Assembly (NCBI RefSeq): GCF_001510665.1
Contig: NZ_LMTI01000004.1
Coordinates: 310,001 to 374,000 of the forward strand
Direction: 5' to 3'
DNA: 64,000 nt
Origin: Bacillus sp. FJAT-27445
Lineage (GTDB): Bacteria > Bacillota > Bacilli > Bacillales > Cytobacillaceae
The notes beneath the pieces are model-generated. The model was not told the origin of the DNA. It worked only from the letters and a program-made list of their open reading frames with translations, and ran no database searches. Position 1 is the stretch's first letter. Each line of letters opens with the position of its first letter. Of the stretch, positions 1 to 8,660 are shown piece by piece. The position numbers and the translations under genes are program-made.

Positions 1-359
1 TTTTATTTTCGCAATTCGGCCTTAGTGAACAATTCCTGGCCGTTTGGGCGGCCCTACGCTGGATTGTCAGCACTGTGATTCTTTTTGGCATATTCACCGT
101 CCTTTACTGGGTAGCGCCAAATGTTAGAATGAAATGCAAATCCGCTGTGCCCGGCGCCATTTTTGCAACGGTCGGCTGGACAGTCGTTTCACTGCTCTTT
201 TCATTCTATGTAAACAATTTTGGCAATTACACCGCAACATACGGCAGCATCGGGGCAATCATCATCCTAATGATCTGGCTCTTCCTGACCGGTTTGATCA
301 TCATAATAGGCGGGGAAATTAACGCCTTCTACTCGGAAAAAGCAAAAGAAAATTGCTAA
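1..359 (+). CDS. YihY/virulence factor BrkB family membrane protein (3' part only)
   Basis: The reading frame is open from the left edge of the window to a TAA at 357-359, so the true start lies outside. The visible 118 or so residues hold three hydrophobic segments with the motifs VLYWVAPN, PGAIFATVGWTV, NNFGNYTATYGSIGA and IIIGGEINAF. These are typical of the C-terminal half of YihY/BrkB inner-membrane proteins (once called RNase BN, wrongly). The GTG at 75 is internal and is not the start. The protein is probably a polytopic membrane protein of unknown transport or envelope role. A strong terminator follows within 5 bases of the stop. Confidence 0.85.
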   Translation, partial: LFSQFGLSEQFLAVWAALRWIVSTVILFGIFTVLYWVAPNVRMKCKSAVPGAIFATVGWTVVSLLFSFYVNNFGNYTATYGSIGAIIILMIWLFLTGLIIIIGGEINAFYSEKAKENC

Positions 360-363
360 TCGA

Positions 364-403
364 AAGGATGCTGTGCCTTTTTATAGGGGCAGCATCCTTT
401 TTT
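364..403 (+). terminator. Rho-independent terminator of the YihY-type gene
   Basis: The stem AGGATGCTG / CAGCATCCT is closed by a loop of about 16 bases and followed by a run of six T. It begins 5 bases after the stop codon. Confidence 0.9.
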
Positions 404-435
404 CAAGTTTAAAAGATTTGTGTATTTCCTCATAG

Positions 436-533
436 TGAATGGCTAGTGATTAATCACCATCGTTACTTTTGGAAAATAGTCGGTGTCAGACACCGACTAT
501 ATATCCTGAAACCTCATAGCCATTAATCACTAG
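436..533. repeat. Inverted-repeat element with a central palindrome
   Basis: GGCTAGTGATTAAT (441-454) is inverted at 517-532 as TAGCCATTAATCACTA. Between the arms is a near-perfect 21-bp palindrome at 478-498, with arms AGTCGGTGTC / GACACCGACT around one base. A partial second copy lies at 625-690. It has no coding content and looks like a short non-autonomous or REP-like element. Confidence 0.6.
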
Positions 534-624
534 TTATAAGTAGACTTTGCACCTGGTTTTACTAGTAAACTAACGGTTTCAGGGTTCTGTTCACTAGTGA
601 AATACAACTATCCCTTTTAAAAAA

Positions 625-690
625 GGTAGTCCGGGCCAGACCCCTACTATAAGAGATAAAACTTTATAGCCATTAATCACTAGTCGTCTA
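625..690. repeat. Second, partial copy of the TAGCCATTAATCACTAGT repeat
   Basis: It aligns with 476-541: both begin with TAGTC followed by an imperfect palindrome, then ACTAT, and end in TAGCCATTAATCACTAGT and GTCTA-like bases. The palindrome here (around GGGCCAGACCCC) has diverged from the first copy. Apart from these elements, the 420-bp gap between the YihY gene and the ATPase holds only two terminators. Confidence 0.55.
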
Positions 691-727
691 CCCCTGACCA
701 CTCCCAATTTCATAATCCAAGTCCAAG

Positions 728-760
728 AAAAAAAGCAGCCAACACCGAAGTGCGGGCTGC
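728..760 (-). terminator. Rho-independent terminator of the P-type ATPase gene
   Basis: On the minus strand, GCAGCC and GGCTGC form a stem around a 14-base loop and are followed by seven T. It lies about 20 bases past the stop codon of the ATPase. Confidence 0.88.
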
Positions 761-782
761 CTTTATCTGCAAAACTCTTAAC

Positions 783-2696
783 TTACGACCTCAACAGCCT
801 CAAGCTGTTCAATATAACTAAAATTGTACTGCCTTCATGCCCGATAACTCCATAAGGCAAATCCAAAACCTGTAGGAAGTTCGACGCAATCAGCACCATA
901 ATAACCAAAATCGAAAACACAACGTTCTGCTTGATGATCCGGTTCATCCGGCGAGAAAGGCGAATCGCTTCAGCTATTTTAGGCAAATCGTTTTTCATCA
1001 AGACAATATCCGCTGTTTCAAGCGCAACATCCGTTCCTTCCCCCATTGCAATCCCAACATTTGCAGTTGCGAGGGCGGGGGCGTCATTGATTCCATCGCC
1101 GACCATAGCCACGGTTGTATACCGGTTCATAAGTTCTTTTAACTTATTTACCTTCTCTTCGGGCAGGCATTCGGCAAAATATTCATCGACACCACTCTCT
1201 GCGGCAATCGCTTTGGCAGTCGTTTCACTGTCGCCTGTCAGCATCACCGTATAGATGCCTTCATTGGCCAATTCGCCAATGGCACGCATCGTTTTCTCGC
1301 GGACGACATCCTTCAACGCCAGCATCCCGGCAGGTACGCCATCAACACTGATATAGACAAGTGTATTTCCTTCAGCCGCAAGCCGTTCAGCCCGTTCGCC
1401 GCCAAGCACAGCGGCTCCCTCGCCAATAAACCCCGCCTTGCCAATCTTCCACGATTCTCCGCCAATTTCAGCCGAAATGCCCCAACCTGGCATATCTTCC
1501 ATTTTATCCGGCTGGACCATCTCATTTTCAAAGCGTGTTTTTGCAAAAGAGACAATCGCCTTCGCCAGGGGATGGTTGGACTGGTTTTCGACAGAAGCCG
1601 CCTTCCAGAGCAGGTCGCTTTCAGAGAATCCATCCGCAAGAATGAATTCAGTCACTTCGGGCTTTCCTTTCGTCAGCGTTCCGGTCTTATCAAAAGCAAT
1701 CGCGTTCAGGTTGCTTAAATTTTCAAGATGGACTCCGCCTTTGACAAGGATTCCATGCCTGGCCCCGTTTGAAATCGCGGACAAGGTCGCTGGCATGATT
1801 GAAGCAACAAGGGCACAAGGCGAGGCAACGACCAATAGGATCATCGCCCGGTAGAAGGATTCCTGCCAGCCCCAGCCAAGTACGAAATTTGGTACGACCA
1901 TCATCAGCGCCACAACCGCCAAAACAATCTTTACATACGAACCTTCAAATCGTTCGATGAAAAGCTGGGAGGGGGACTTTTCGCTTTGGGCCGTCTGGAC
2001 AAGCTGAATAATTTTATGAAAAAGTGTTTCATTGCTCGCCTTCGAGACTTTGACGGTAATTGCGCCAGTCATATTTACCGTTCCGGCAAAAACCTCGTCG
2101 CGCAAGCCTTTTACAACCGGGACGGATTCACCGGTAATCGCGGCCTGGTCAATGCTGGATTCGCCTTTTTCAATGATTCCGTCTGCCGGGACACGCTCAC
2201 CTGGTTTTACCAATATCGCATCGCCAACCGCCAGTTCCGAAACCCCTACTTTCCTTTCACCGCTGCTAGTAATCAGGAGGGCTTCCTCGGGCTGGAGTTC
2301 CATCAACGACGAAATCTCTTTGTGGCTTTTGTTCATTGTGTACGTTTCAAGGGCGCCGCTGACCGCGAAGATGAAAATCAAAATCGCACCCTCCGCCCAG
2401 TAGCCGATAAGTGCAGATCCGATCGCGGCGAAGACCATCAGCATTTCGACATTCAGCTCTTTATCCTCGATCGTCGCCTCGATGCCTTCCTTTGCCTTTG
2501 CAAAACCGCCAATCACAAACGCGGCCAAATACGATGTGACACTCGCTGCCTCAAGGCCATTTTTGCCAAGCAGCCAGCCAGTGAGGATGAGGATTCCGCT
2601 TATTGCAGCGGCTATCAGTTCCGCATGGGGAAGTATTTTTTGTAAAAGAGCGCTCTGGTGGCCTTCCCGTTCATTAACTCTAGCTTCCGCTTCCAT
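783..2696 (-). CDS. pfeT: P1B-type metal-efflux ATPase, PfeT/ZosA-like
   Basis: A 637-residue P1B-type ATPase. The phosphorylated Asp is in DKTGTLT (D336), the actuator motif is ITGESVPV, the nucleotide-binding HP is in NHPLA, and the hinge is GDGINDAPAL. The transmembrane metal site is SPC (S292-C294) instead of CPC or CPH. SPC is the mark of the P1B4 subgroup, and no N-terminal heavy-metal domain is present, which also fits P1B4. B. subtilis PfeT (YkvW/ZosA), known from the literature as a PerR-regulated Fe(II) efflux pump, has the same length. A sequence close to the Per box lies upstream at 2807-2821, supporting control by PerR. The role is therefore inferred as Fe(II) export from the cytoplasm during peroxide or iron stress; Zn or Co transport cannot be excluded. 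The ATG at 2696 is preceded by GGAGGG. Confidence 0.85.
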   Translation of the reverse strand: MEAEARVNEREGHQSALLQKILPHAELIAAAISGILILTGWLLGKNGLEAASVTSYLAAFVIGGFAKAKEGIEATIEDKELNVEMLMVFAAIGSALIGYWAEGAILIFIFAVSGALETYTMNKSHKEISSLMELQPEEALLITSSGERKVGVSELAVGDAILVKPGERVPADGIIEKGESSIDQAAITGESVPVVKGLRDEVFAGTVNMTGAITVKVSKASNETLFHKIIQLVQTAQSEKSPSQLFIERFEGSYVKIVLAVVALMMVVPNFVLGWGWQESFYRAMILLVVASPCALVASIMPATLSAISNGARHGILVKGGVHLENLSNLNAIAFDKTGTLTKGKPEVTEFILADGFSESDLLWKAASVENQSNHPLAKAIVSFAKTRFENEMVQPDKMEDMPGWGISAEIGGESWKIGKAGFIGEGAAVLGGERAERLAAEGNTLVYISVDGVPAGMLALKDVVREKTMRAIGELANEGIYTVMLTGDSETTAKAIAAESGVDEYFAECLPEEKVNKLKELMNRYTTVAMVGDGINDAPALATANVGIAMGEGTDVALETADIVLMKNDLPKIAEAIRLSRRMNRIIKQNVVFSILVIMVLIASNFLQVLDLPYGVIGHEGSTILVILNSLRLLRS

Positions 2697-2806
2697 TTTC
2701 GTTTCCCTCCTTCTAATTGAGAAAAAGAATCATAATCAATACCCTTATAAAATGACGAAAGCTGCCACCGACAAGCGATAGCAGCATAAAACATTTAATT
2801 TCTAAT

Positions 2807-2821
2807 TTATAATTATTCTAT
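2807..2821 (-). promoter_or_regulatory. Candidate Per box upstream of the PfeT-like ATPase
   Basis: TTATAATTATTCTAT matches the known Per-box consensus TTATAATNATTATAA at 12 of 14 defined positions. It lies about 110 bases upstream of the ATPase start, in the AT-rich intergenic region between the ATPase gene and the MFS gene. A TTGCAT / AATTAT pair with 17-bp spacing overlaps it on the minus strand and is a weak promoter candidate. Confidence 0.5.
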
Positions 2822-2878
2822 CATATAGTATATGCAAAGGAAAAGGAAAACAGCTCCGTTTGATAAATCTTTACCCGG

Positions 2879-4057
2879 CTATGCCACACCTTGAGCTGGT
2901 TCGGGCTGTTTGAAAAAGTAGAGCGCGGCAAAAATCACAAGCAGCAGCGCACTGATCATATAAAAGAACGTTGCGCCATCAGTGAACTGGATGGCCAGTC
3001 CGCCAATGAATGGGCCTGACATACTGCCGAGGCTAAAAAAGATTCCGCACATCAGATTCCCGGCAGGAAGGAGCTGTTTCGGCAGCAAGTCCGCCATATA
3101 GCTAATTCCGAGCGAGAACGTTGTGCCTACTGCCATTCCCGCTAAAAAGAAGCAAATCAATAGGCCAAGGGCGGTAGTATGAAAAATGCCTGCTGCAATA
3201 AAGCATAAAAAGCCGGTCAGCATAATACCCATTAATACGTTCCGCCTTCCGAACCTATCGCTCATGATGCCAAGCGGGAACTGGAAAAGGATCCCGCCGA
3301 TTGAGAATGCTGGCAAGATGATTGATACCGCGGAAATATCGAGTCCGTTCCTCAATGCCAAAACGGGGAAGTTCCCATTCAGGGAGGCTTCAAGGAATCC
3401 ATACCCAAGCGGAGGCAGCAATGAAACCCATGCAATTTTTAAAACCTGCCCGAAACGGGAAAAGGTGCCCAAATAGGAACCCGTATACCCCGCTCCATCC
3501 GTATCCGGTGAATCGTTCCGCAACAGCCAGACAAACAGCCAGGATATGATCGATAGCACAGAAGAAACTATGAATGGAAGGGCCTCGTTGATTTCAACAA
3601 GCCTTGTTAACAGAGGCCCAATGGCAAAACCCATCCCAAAGAAAAGTCCGTACACTGACACATTCCTGCCGCGGCGGTTTTCCGGTGAGGATGCCGTTAT
3701 CCATGTCTGTGCGCCGAAATGGAGCATATGGTCACCGACACCGATAAGAAACCGCAGCATAAACCAAAACCAGAAACTTTTCCAGACCGGGAACAGGGCC
3801 AGGGCTACAGCGACGCTAAGCCCCCCTGCGAGGATAATCGGCTTATAGCCAAACCGCCTAAGCGGCGCCTCCATGAAAGGGGAAGCCAATAATATTCCAA
3901 TATAAAGGGCGGTTGCGTTCATTCCATTCAAGGATGAAGAGAGCCCATCGTTTTCAAAAATAATTGCGATAAGTGGAAGCAGCATGCCCTGTGAGATACC
4001 AGAGATGCCGACTGTGCTGACGAGAATCCAAAAATGGGCAGCGGGATTTTTTTTCAT
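2879..4057 (-). CDS. MFS transporter (YfkF-like)
   Basis: A 392-residue protein with about 12 hydrophobic segments. Between TM2 and TM3 it reads FMEAPLRRFGYKP, a degenerate motif A, and between TM8 and TM9 it reads GIMSDRFGRRNVLMG, a clear motif A. It is therefore a major facilitator exporter, probably a drug or metabolite/proton antiporter; the substrate cannot be read. The ATG at 4057 follows a purine-rich region in front of the gene. It lies divergently from the OsmC gene. The B. subtilis yfkF-yfkE order (MFS next to the Ca2+ antiporter) suggests orthology, stated from memory. Confidence 0.8.
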   Translation of the reverse strand: MKKNPAAHFWILVSTVGISGISQGMLLPLIAIIFENDGLSSSLNGMNATALYIGILLASPFMEAPLRRFGYKPIILAGGLSVAVALALFPVWKSFWFWFMLRFLIGVGDHMLHFGAQTWITASSPENRRGRNVSVYGLFFGMGFAIGPLLTRLVEINEALPFIVSSVLSIISWLFVWLLRNDSPDTDGAGYTGSYLGTFSRFGQVLKIAWVSLLPPLGYGFLEASLNGNFPVLALRNGLDISAVSIILPAFSIGGILFQFPLGIMSDRFGRRNVLMGIMLTGFLCFIAAGIFHTTALGLLICFFLAGMAVGTTFSLGISYMADLLPKQLLPAGNLMCGIFFSLGSMSGPFIGGLAIQFTDGATFFYMISALLLVIFAALYFFKQPEPAQGVA

Positions 4058-4215
4058 GATGAAAACCTCAATTTACTAGAATGTCAAAGTTGATGGTATC
4101 TGTTAACGCTCCTTTTTGCAAGCGGGAAGAGGGAAAAAACTTTTCCGTAAAAACGATTTGTTGTACTCTCTAAACAAGATACTTTTGGAGAAAATAATAT
4201 GAAGAGGTGATCTTG

Positions 4216-4605
4216 GTGAATTTTAAAATGAAAGAAGTCGGTTTTTATACGGAGCTCCCGTTCGGGCGCCTGGACGTATCGGGAAATGAAGAGGCAGGTT
4301 TCAGGCCATATCAGCTGATGGCCGCATCCGTAGCTGTATGCAGCGGAGGAGTCCTGAGGACAATCCTTGAGAAAAAGAGGCTGCAGGTCGAGGATATCGA
4401 GATCCGTACAGAAGTCGACCGGAAAGAGAGCGAGGCAAATAGGATTCAAACCATCCATATCCATTTCACAATTACCGGTAAAGGTCTAGACGAAAAGCAA
4501 ATCCACAAAGCCCTTGAGCTTGTCGGGAAAAACTGCTCGATGGCCCAATCTGTAAAAGGCAGCATCAACATTAAAGAGACGTTCGAGCTGGTCAATAGAG
4601 AATAA
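4216..4605 (+). CDS. OsmC/Ohr family protein
   Basis: About 129 residues. It has the OsmC-type RPYQLMAASVAVCSGGVL segment with the first reactive Cys and a second Cys in KNCSMA, the pair that reduces organic hydroperoxides in this family. The GTG at 4216 is chosen because GAAGAGGTG at 4201-4209 gives a 6-base spacing; the in-frame GTG at 4207 lies inside that ribosome binding site. The protein is probably a cytoplasmic thiol peroxidase-like protein or a stress protein of the YhfA/OsmC type. It may be co-transcribed with the downstream antiporter, 60 bases away. Confidence 0.82.
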   Translation: MNFKMKEVGFYTELPFGRLDVSGNEEAGFRPYQLMAASVAVCSGGVLRTILEKKRLQVEDIEIRTEVDRKESEANRIQTIHIHFTITGKGLDEKQIHKALELVGKNCSMAQSVKGSINIKETFELVNRE

Positions 4606-4665
4606 ATGTAGGAAACGCGGGTAAAGGTAGAATTAACATCTACATATGGATTGAGAGGGAATTTT

Positions 4666-5721
4666 GTGGCGAATAAAATTTTTATGATAATGACCTTTAT
4701 CGGCGTTCCACTATCCGTTATTGGAAGCCTTATGCATTGGCCGAGCACAATCCTATTTGTCATTTACTGTTTAACCATCATTGCACTGGCAAGCTATATG
4801 GGCAGGGCGACAGAAAGCCTAGCCATCGTCGCAGGGCCGAGGGTTGGCGGACTTTTGAACGCTACTTTCGGGAACGCGGTCGAGCTGATCATCTCGATAT
4901 TTGCCCTCAAGGCCGGCCTGACCGGCGTTGTACTGGCATCTCTGACCGGTTCCGTTCTTGGGAACCTGCTGCTGGTTGCCGGGCTATCCTTTTTCATTGG
5001 CGGAATCAAGTTCAAGCGCCAAACCTTTAACGTCTATGATGCGCGCCATAACTCAGGATTGCTGATGTTTGCCGTCCTCGTCGCGTTCGTTATCCCGGAA
5101 GTGTTTTCGATGGGGATGGATGAAGGAAAGACGATTTCATTAAGTGTCGGGATTTCCATCATTCTGATTGCACTGTACCTGGCTGCGCTCTTCTTCAAGC
5201 TTGTCACCCATCGCGGGGTTTACCAAAGTGAAAGTGGCGGTGGCGGACATGAGGAAGAACCGGAATGGAGCAAGAAGAAGGCAATCATCATCCTAGCCCT
5301 TGCTACAGTCACGGTTGCCTATGTATCCGAAAACCTTGTCCATACATTCCAAGCGGTTGCGGAATCTTTTGGCTGGACCGAGCTGTTCATTGGGGTCATC
5401 ATTGTGGCGATTGTCGGTAACGCGGCCGAGCACGCATCCGCCCTCATTTTCGCCTGGAAAAACAAGATGGACATAGCGGTTGAAATTGCAATCGGTTCGA
5501 CATTGCAAATCGCAATGTTTGTCGCGCCTGTCCTAGTCCTTATTTCTTTGCTGTTCAAGGATTCTATGCCGCTCGTATTCACCCTGCCAGAGCTAGTCGC
5601 AATGGCTTCTGCCGTCCTGTTGATGATCATTATTTCAAATGATGGGGAATCAAACTGGTTTGAAGGTCTAACGCTTTTAGCGGCTTACATTATCATGGGA
5701 ATCGGTTTCTTCCTCCTTTAA
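4666..5721 (+). CDS. Calcium/proton exchanger (CAX family, YfkE/ChaA-like)
   Basis: A 351-residue membrane protein with 11 hydrophobic segments. The two CAX alpha-repeats are visible: GLLNATFGNAVELIIS near residue 60 and VGNAAEHASALIFAWKNKMD near residue 245. Their acidic residues bind the cation. A short acidic, Gly-rich linker (SGGGGHEEEP) separates the halves. The family exports Ca2+ in exchange for protons. The GTG start at 4666 is chosen because GAGAGGGA at 4653-4660 is well placed; the TTG at 4651 would lie upstream of this site. In B. subtilis the orthologue YfkE has 351 residues (from memory). Confidence 0.9.
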   Translation: MANKIFMIMTFIGVPLSVIGSLMHWPSTILFVIYCLTIIALASYMGRATESLAIVAGPRVGGLLNATFGNAVELIISIFALKAGLTGVVLASLTGSVLGNLLLVAGLSFFIGGIKFKRQTFNVYDARHNSGLLMFAVLVAFVIPEVFSMGMDEGKTISLSVGISIILIALYLAALFFKLVTHRGVYQSESGGGGHEEEPEWSKKKAIIILALATVTVAYVSENLVHTFQAVAESFGWTELFIGVIIVAIVGNAAEHASALIFAWKNKMDIAVEIAIGSTLQIAMFVAPVLVLISLLFKDSMPLVFTLPELVAMASAVLLMIIISNDGESNWFEGLTLLAAYIIMGIGFFLL

Positions 5722-5740
5722 AATGCATCGAGCAACACAA

Positions 5741-5776
5741 AAATGGCCCTGAGCATTGCGCCCGGAGCCATTTTTT
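5741..5776 (+). terminator. Terminator after the CAX gene
   Basis: AAATGGC and GCCATTT arms with a loop of about 20 bases, followed by TTTTTT. The remaining 260 bases before the next gene contain two direct copies of CCTGCC(C)TCCTTTTAT about 40 bases apart (5898-5950), which I cannot assign. Confidence 0.75.
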
Positions 5777-6035
5777 CTCAACTATTCAACTTGCGCCTAT
5801 AAGGGTCGTCAATCAATTCGCTATTATTTAGGGAACAACCACCAACCTTCATGCTTAATATGGTAAAATCATTCTCAGTCAACATAAATTAGTGTATCCC
5901 TGCCTCCTTTTATGGAAAGTTGCCAGCGAGTTGATCCTGCCCTCCTTTTATAAGATAACGTTAGTATACACTATTATTTAATTGTTGTAAACATTCTGAA
6001 TATTACTTTTTCATTATTTTTAAAAGGAGAGTAAA

Positions 6036-6671
6036 ATGGCGCTATTTTATCGTTTTTCATTTTTTTTCATAGGGTTAATCATCTTAACGTTTGGCGTCTG
6101 CATGACAATTGTCGCTGATTTTGGAGCGGGAGCCTGGGATGCGCTGAACGTTGCTTTAACAGAATTAGTCGGCTTATCGATTGGGCGCTGGGTTATGATT
6201 GTCGGAGCCATACTAATCGGTGTAAATGCCTTTCTTCATAAAAGCAGACCGGAATTCCTTGCAATTGGAATCATTTTCGCCATAGGCTCAATGATCGATC
6301 TATGGATGTTCTTATTCCTTGGAGGCTGGGAACCTTCAGGGCTCATTGAGCAGCTTTCAATGTTCCTCTCTGGCATCATCGTCATTGGAATAGGCGCGGC
6401 CCTTTACCTTCAGCCAAAATTCCCTCTTAATCCAATTGATAATTTAATGATGGGCATTAAGAAAAGGATGAATGTTAACATCATGACGGCTAAAACGATT
6501 GGGGAACTAATCGCCCTTATCCTCGCGCTGATTTTAAGCGGACCTATTGGGCTCGGAACACTGATTATCACCTTTGCAATCGGCCCAGTCATCCAGCTTT
6601 TCTACCCTCCATTTGAGAAATTACTGAACAGGCTGCTCGCTTCTACCAAAAAAAGACCTGAAATTGGATAA
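6036..6671 (+). CDS. YczE/YyaS/YitT family membrane protein
   Basis: A 211-residue protein with about five or six transmembrane segments and the family features FGAGAWDALN near residue 31 and FPLNPIDNLMMGI near residue 130. Members are often annotated as YczE or YitT family and their substrate is unknown; B. subtilis YczE affects surfactin/bacillaene production, which cannot be transferred here. The ATG at 6036 follows AAAAGGAGAG at a good distance. It has its own upstream AT-rich promoter region. Confidence 0.75.
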   Translation: MALFYRFSFFFIGLIILTFGVCMTIVADFGAGAWDALNVALTELVGLSIGRWVMIVGAILIGVNAFLHKSRPEFLAIGIIFAIGSMIDLWMFLFLGGWEPSGLIEQLSMFLSGIIVIGIGAALYLQPKFPLNPIDNLMMGIKKRMNVNIMTAKTIGELIALILALILSGPIGLGTLIITFAIGPVIQLFYPPFEKLLNRLLASTKKRPEIG

Positions 6672-6735
6672 TATCACCGAACTCCGAAAACACTAAGGGC
6701 AATACAAATGCACTTTGTGAAAGGAGTTCTTTTTT

Positions 6736-7530
6736 GTGGGAAAAAAATATGTCATTTTTATTCTGTTTACATTAGCATTGTCAATCATCTCACCGGCCTC
6801 CGCCGAGAAAGCGGTGCCGAAGAGGCTGGTTCCAGAAGGGGTCATGAATATTACGAAGGAAAACACGTACCCGAACCCGAACCAGGACGAGCCGCTTCTC
6901 CAGCCGAGTGAGTTTGCAAAAAAGCTTATAGAGTCATCTAGGGTGAAAATCGAAAATCCGAATCTGATCAGGATGCTGAACGAAACTTCTGTCAATAGCA
7001 CTCCGTTTGCCCTTGGCTATAAGGCCATCATCTATCTTGGCCAATGGCCGCTGAACTATGAATCATCGGAGACATCGCCAAATTGGGAATACCAGCGAAT
7101 TAATACTAATTACTTTGACAACAGAGGCGGAGAAAAGCCGTACCAAATCCATTATGTACAGGAAGCCCAGAAGGTCATCAAAGGCGGCCTGACGGCAAAA
7201 GTCCCGAATGCCGATGAAGTGAAAAAAATGATGCTTATAAAAGCTGCCAGCAAATCAAACCTGCCGCTAGCCTTCGAAACCGTCATTGGCCTCGGTACGA
7301 AGAAGGACCAGATTTACAATATTCCGAGGAAACGGCTTGGCTATCTGTATGCGTACGCGCCAGCGATCAACGAAAAGGGGAAAATCACTTACGGCGAGGT
7401 TTACCTGATGCTAAAGGGCAACAAAAAGACACTGGTCATCAAAAACGTTACGTCCCAGGGAATCGGAGCCTGGATTCCAATCCAGGACTACGTATCCTTC
7501 AGTTTTGCGGCAAGCGAACGGCCAAGGTAA
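6736..7530 (+). CDS. yfkD: YfkD-like exported protein
   Basis: A 264-residue protein starting at a GTG 8 bases after GAAAGGAG. An N-terminal signal peptide (positively charged start, hydrophobic segment, then SPASAEK near residue 23) indicates export by Sec. The remainder is hydrophilic with no known catalytic motif. Its length and position next to the CAX exchanger match B. subtilis YfkD, a protein of unknown function, as far as I recall. A perfect terminator closes the unit. Confidence 0.75.
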   Translation: MGKKYVIFILFTLALSIISPASAEKAVPKRLVPEGVMNITKENTYPNPNQDEPLLQPSEFAKKLIESSRVKIENPNLIRMLNETSVNSTPFALGYKAIIYLGQWPLNYESSETSPNWEYQRINTNYFDNRGGEKPYQIHYVQEAQKVIKGGLTAKVPNADEVKKMMLIKAASKSNLPLAFETVIGLGTKKDQIYNIPRKRLGYLYAYAPAINEKGKITYGEVYLMLKGNKKTLVIKNVTSQGIGAWIPIQDYVSFSFAASERPR

Positions 7531-7544
7531 GTGAATGTTTTGTA

Positions 7545-7582
7545 AAAAGGCTATTTCGGGTCATACCGAAGTGGCCTTTTTT
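7545..7582 (+). terminator. Terminator after yfkD
   Basis: AAAAAGGC...CGG and CCG...GCCTTTTTT arms around a short loop, with a T run. Confidence 0.88.
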
Positions 7583-7716
7583 AATGGTTACTTTGTTCAG
7601 TCTCAGTTTTTTTTGTTATGCCTTTCTTTGTCCAAAAGACCTGACAAAAGTTTGTGGATTTTGGCTTAAAGGGCCTGCTAACCCTATTGTATATCCTGGA
7701 AATTCCCCGATTGTTT

Positions 7717-7742
7717 GTTTAGGTAAGCCCCAGACCGGGAAA
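7717..7742 (+). promoter_or_regulatory. SigB-type general stress promoter
   Basis: GTTTAG (7717-7722), a 14-bp spacer and GGGAAA (7737-7742) match the SigB consensus GTTTAA-N12-15-GGGWAW. It ends 51 bases before the start of a YtxH-family gene, a family with known SigB-dependent members. Sequence-only call. Confidence 0.6.
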
Positions 7743-7793
7743 TACACAAACAGGCTAAACTTTACTTATAAATGATTTAAGGAGGAATAGGAC

Positions 7794-8519
7794 ATGAACG
7801 AGTATGAAAACCAAAACAACCAGAATTATGGCTACTCTGAAAACGAAAAGAACAGCAAATTGCTGAAAGGAATCGTAATTGGCGGTGTAATTGGAGGAGT
7901 TCTGACCCTTCTCGATTCTTCAACGCGAAACAGCTTGAAAGAAACAGCTGTAGACCTGAAGAATACCTCTAAGAACATGTTTACGGAAGTAAAGCAAAAC
8001 CCCACTGAGGTAAAGGATCAGATGGTATCACAGTTCCAGCAGGCATCCAACGTTCTAAAGGAAGCAATTGCTGACGCGCAACAGCTGTACGACCGCCTGA
8101 ACAGCGACCTATTCGGAAAAGTGTCTGATGTGAAGGATATCTCAAAGGATGCTCTCGACACTGTCATGGGCTTTAAAGGTGAAGTAAAGCAAATCGGTTC
8201 AAAGGTAGCGGAAGCAGGCTCTGAATTGAAAGCTGCAGCACCAACTGGATCGGGTACTGACAACTCCTTGTCATCGCAATCAGGAAGCTCGGTGAAATCA
8301 TCGATGTCCGAAACCTATTTAGGAAAGGCATCAGGCTCGTTGACTGGCTCAACCGGACTTGACAACTCATCCGTATCGTCCGAATCGGTTGATATGTCGG
8401 CGAGTGATGATTCATTCGAATCGGAAAAATCAGGCGGGCTTGGCTATTCGAACGATAAAGGCAAGCACACAACTGGCGGACAGGAGTCGCCGAACCACGA
8501 CAAAGACGAAAAGTATTAA
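7794..8519 (+). CDS. YtxH-domain general stress protein
   Basis: A 241-residue protein. After a hydrophilic Asn/Tyr-rich N-terminus comes one transmembrane stretch, LKGIVIGGVIGGVLTLLD (about residues 23-40), the YtxH signature. An amphipathic helical region with repeated KETAVDLKNTSKN-type segments follows, then a Ser/Gly/Asp-rich low-complexity tail. YtxH-like proteins are membrane-anchored or LEA-like stress proteins. The strong AAGGAGG 9 bases before the ATG and the SigB-type promoter suggest high expression under general stress. Confidence 0.8.
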   Translation: MNEYENQNNQNYGYSENEKNSKLLKGIVIGGVIGGVLTLLDSSTRNSLKETAVDLKNTSKNMFTEVKQNPTEVKDQMVSQFQQASNVLKEAIADAQQLYDRLNSDLFGKVSDVKDISKDALDTVMGFKGEVKQIGSKVAEAGSELKAAAPTGSGTDNSLSSQSGSSVKSSMSETYLGKASGSLTGSTGLDNSSVSSESVDMSASDDSFESEKSGGLGYSNDKGKHTTGGQESPNHDKDEKY

Positions 8520-8533
8520 TACAACCTGACCAT

Positions 8534-8568
8534 AAATGAACCAGCGGGATTATCCCGCTGGTTCATTT
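8534..8568 (+). terminator. Strong terminator after the YtxH gene
   Basis: Perfect 16-bp arms, AAATGAACCAGCGGGA and its complement, around a 3-base loop. The T tract is short, so it may act in both directions. Confidence 0.8.
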
Positions 8569-8660
8569 AGTTTCCCAGTCTTTATTGCATAAAAAACATC
8601 TTGTAGAAACTGGTCGTAAAGGGTAAGTTTGGTTTAGCAGAATAATAGGGAGGCATATTA

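Noticed and set aside
1986-2645. A 219-codon plus-strand open frame inside the P-type ATPase
   Set aside because: Antisense to a gene with all P-type ATPase motifs; no start signal or recognisable domain.
2701-2760. A Fur-box-like stretch near the ATPase start
   Set aside because: The match to the Fur consensus is too weak compared with the Per box 50 bases away.
5780-5905. Small minus-strand frame of about 32 codons below GGAGG-like repeats
   Set aside because: Spacing to the ribosome binding site is too long (about 16 bases), and the peptide shows no conserved features.
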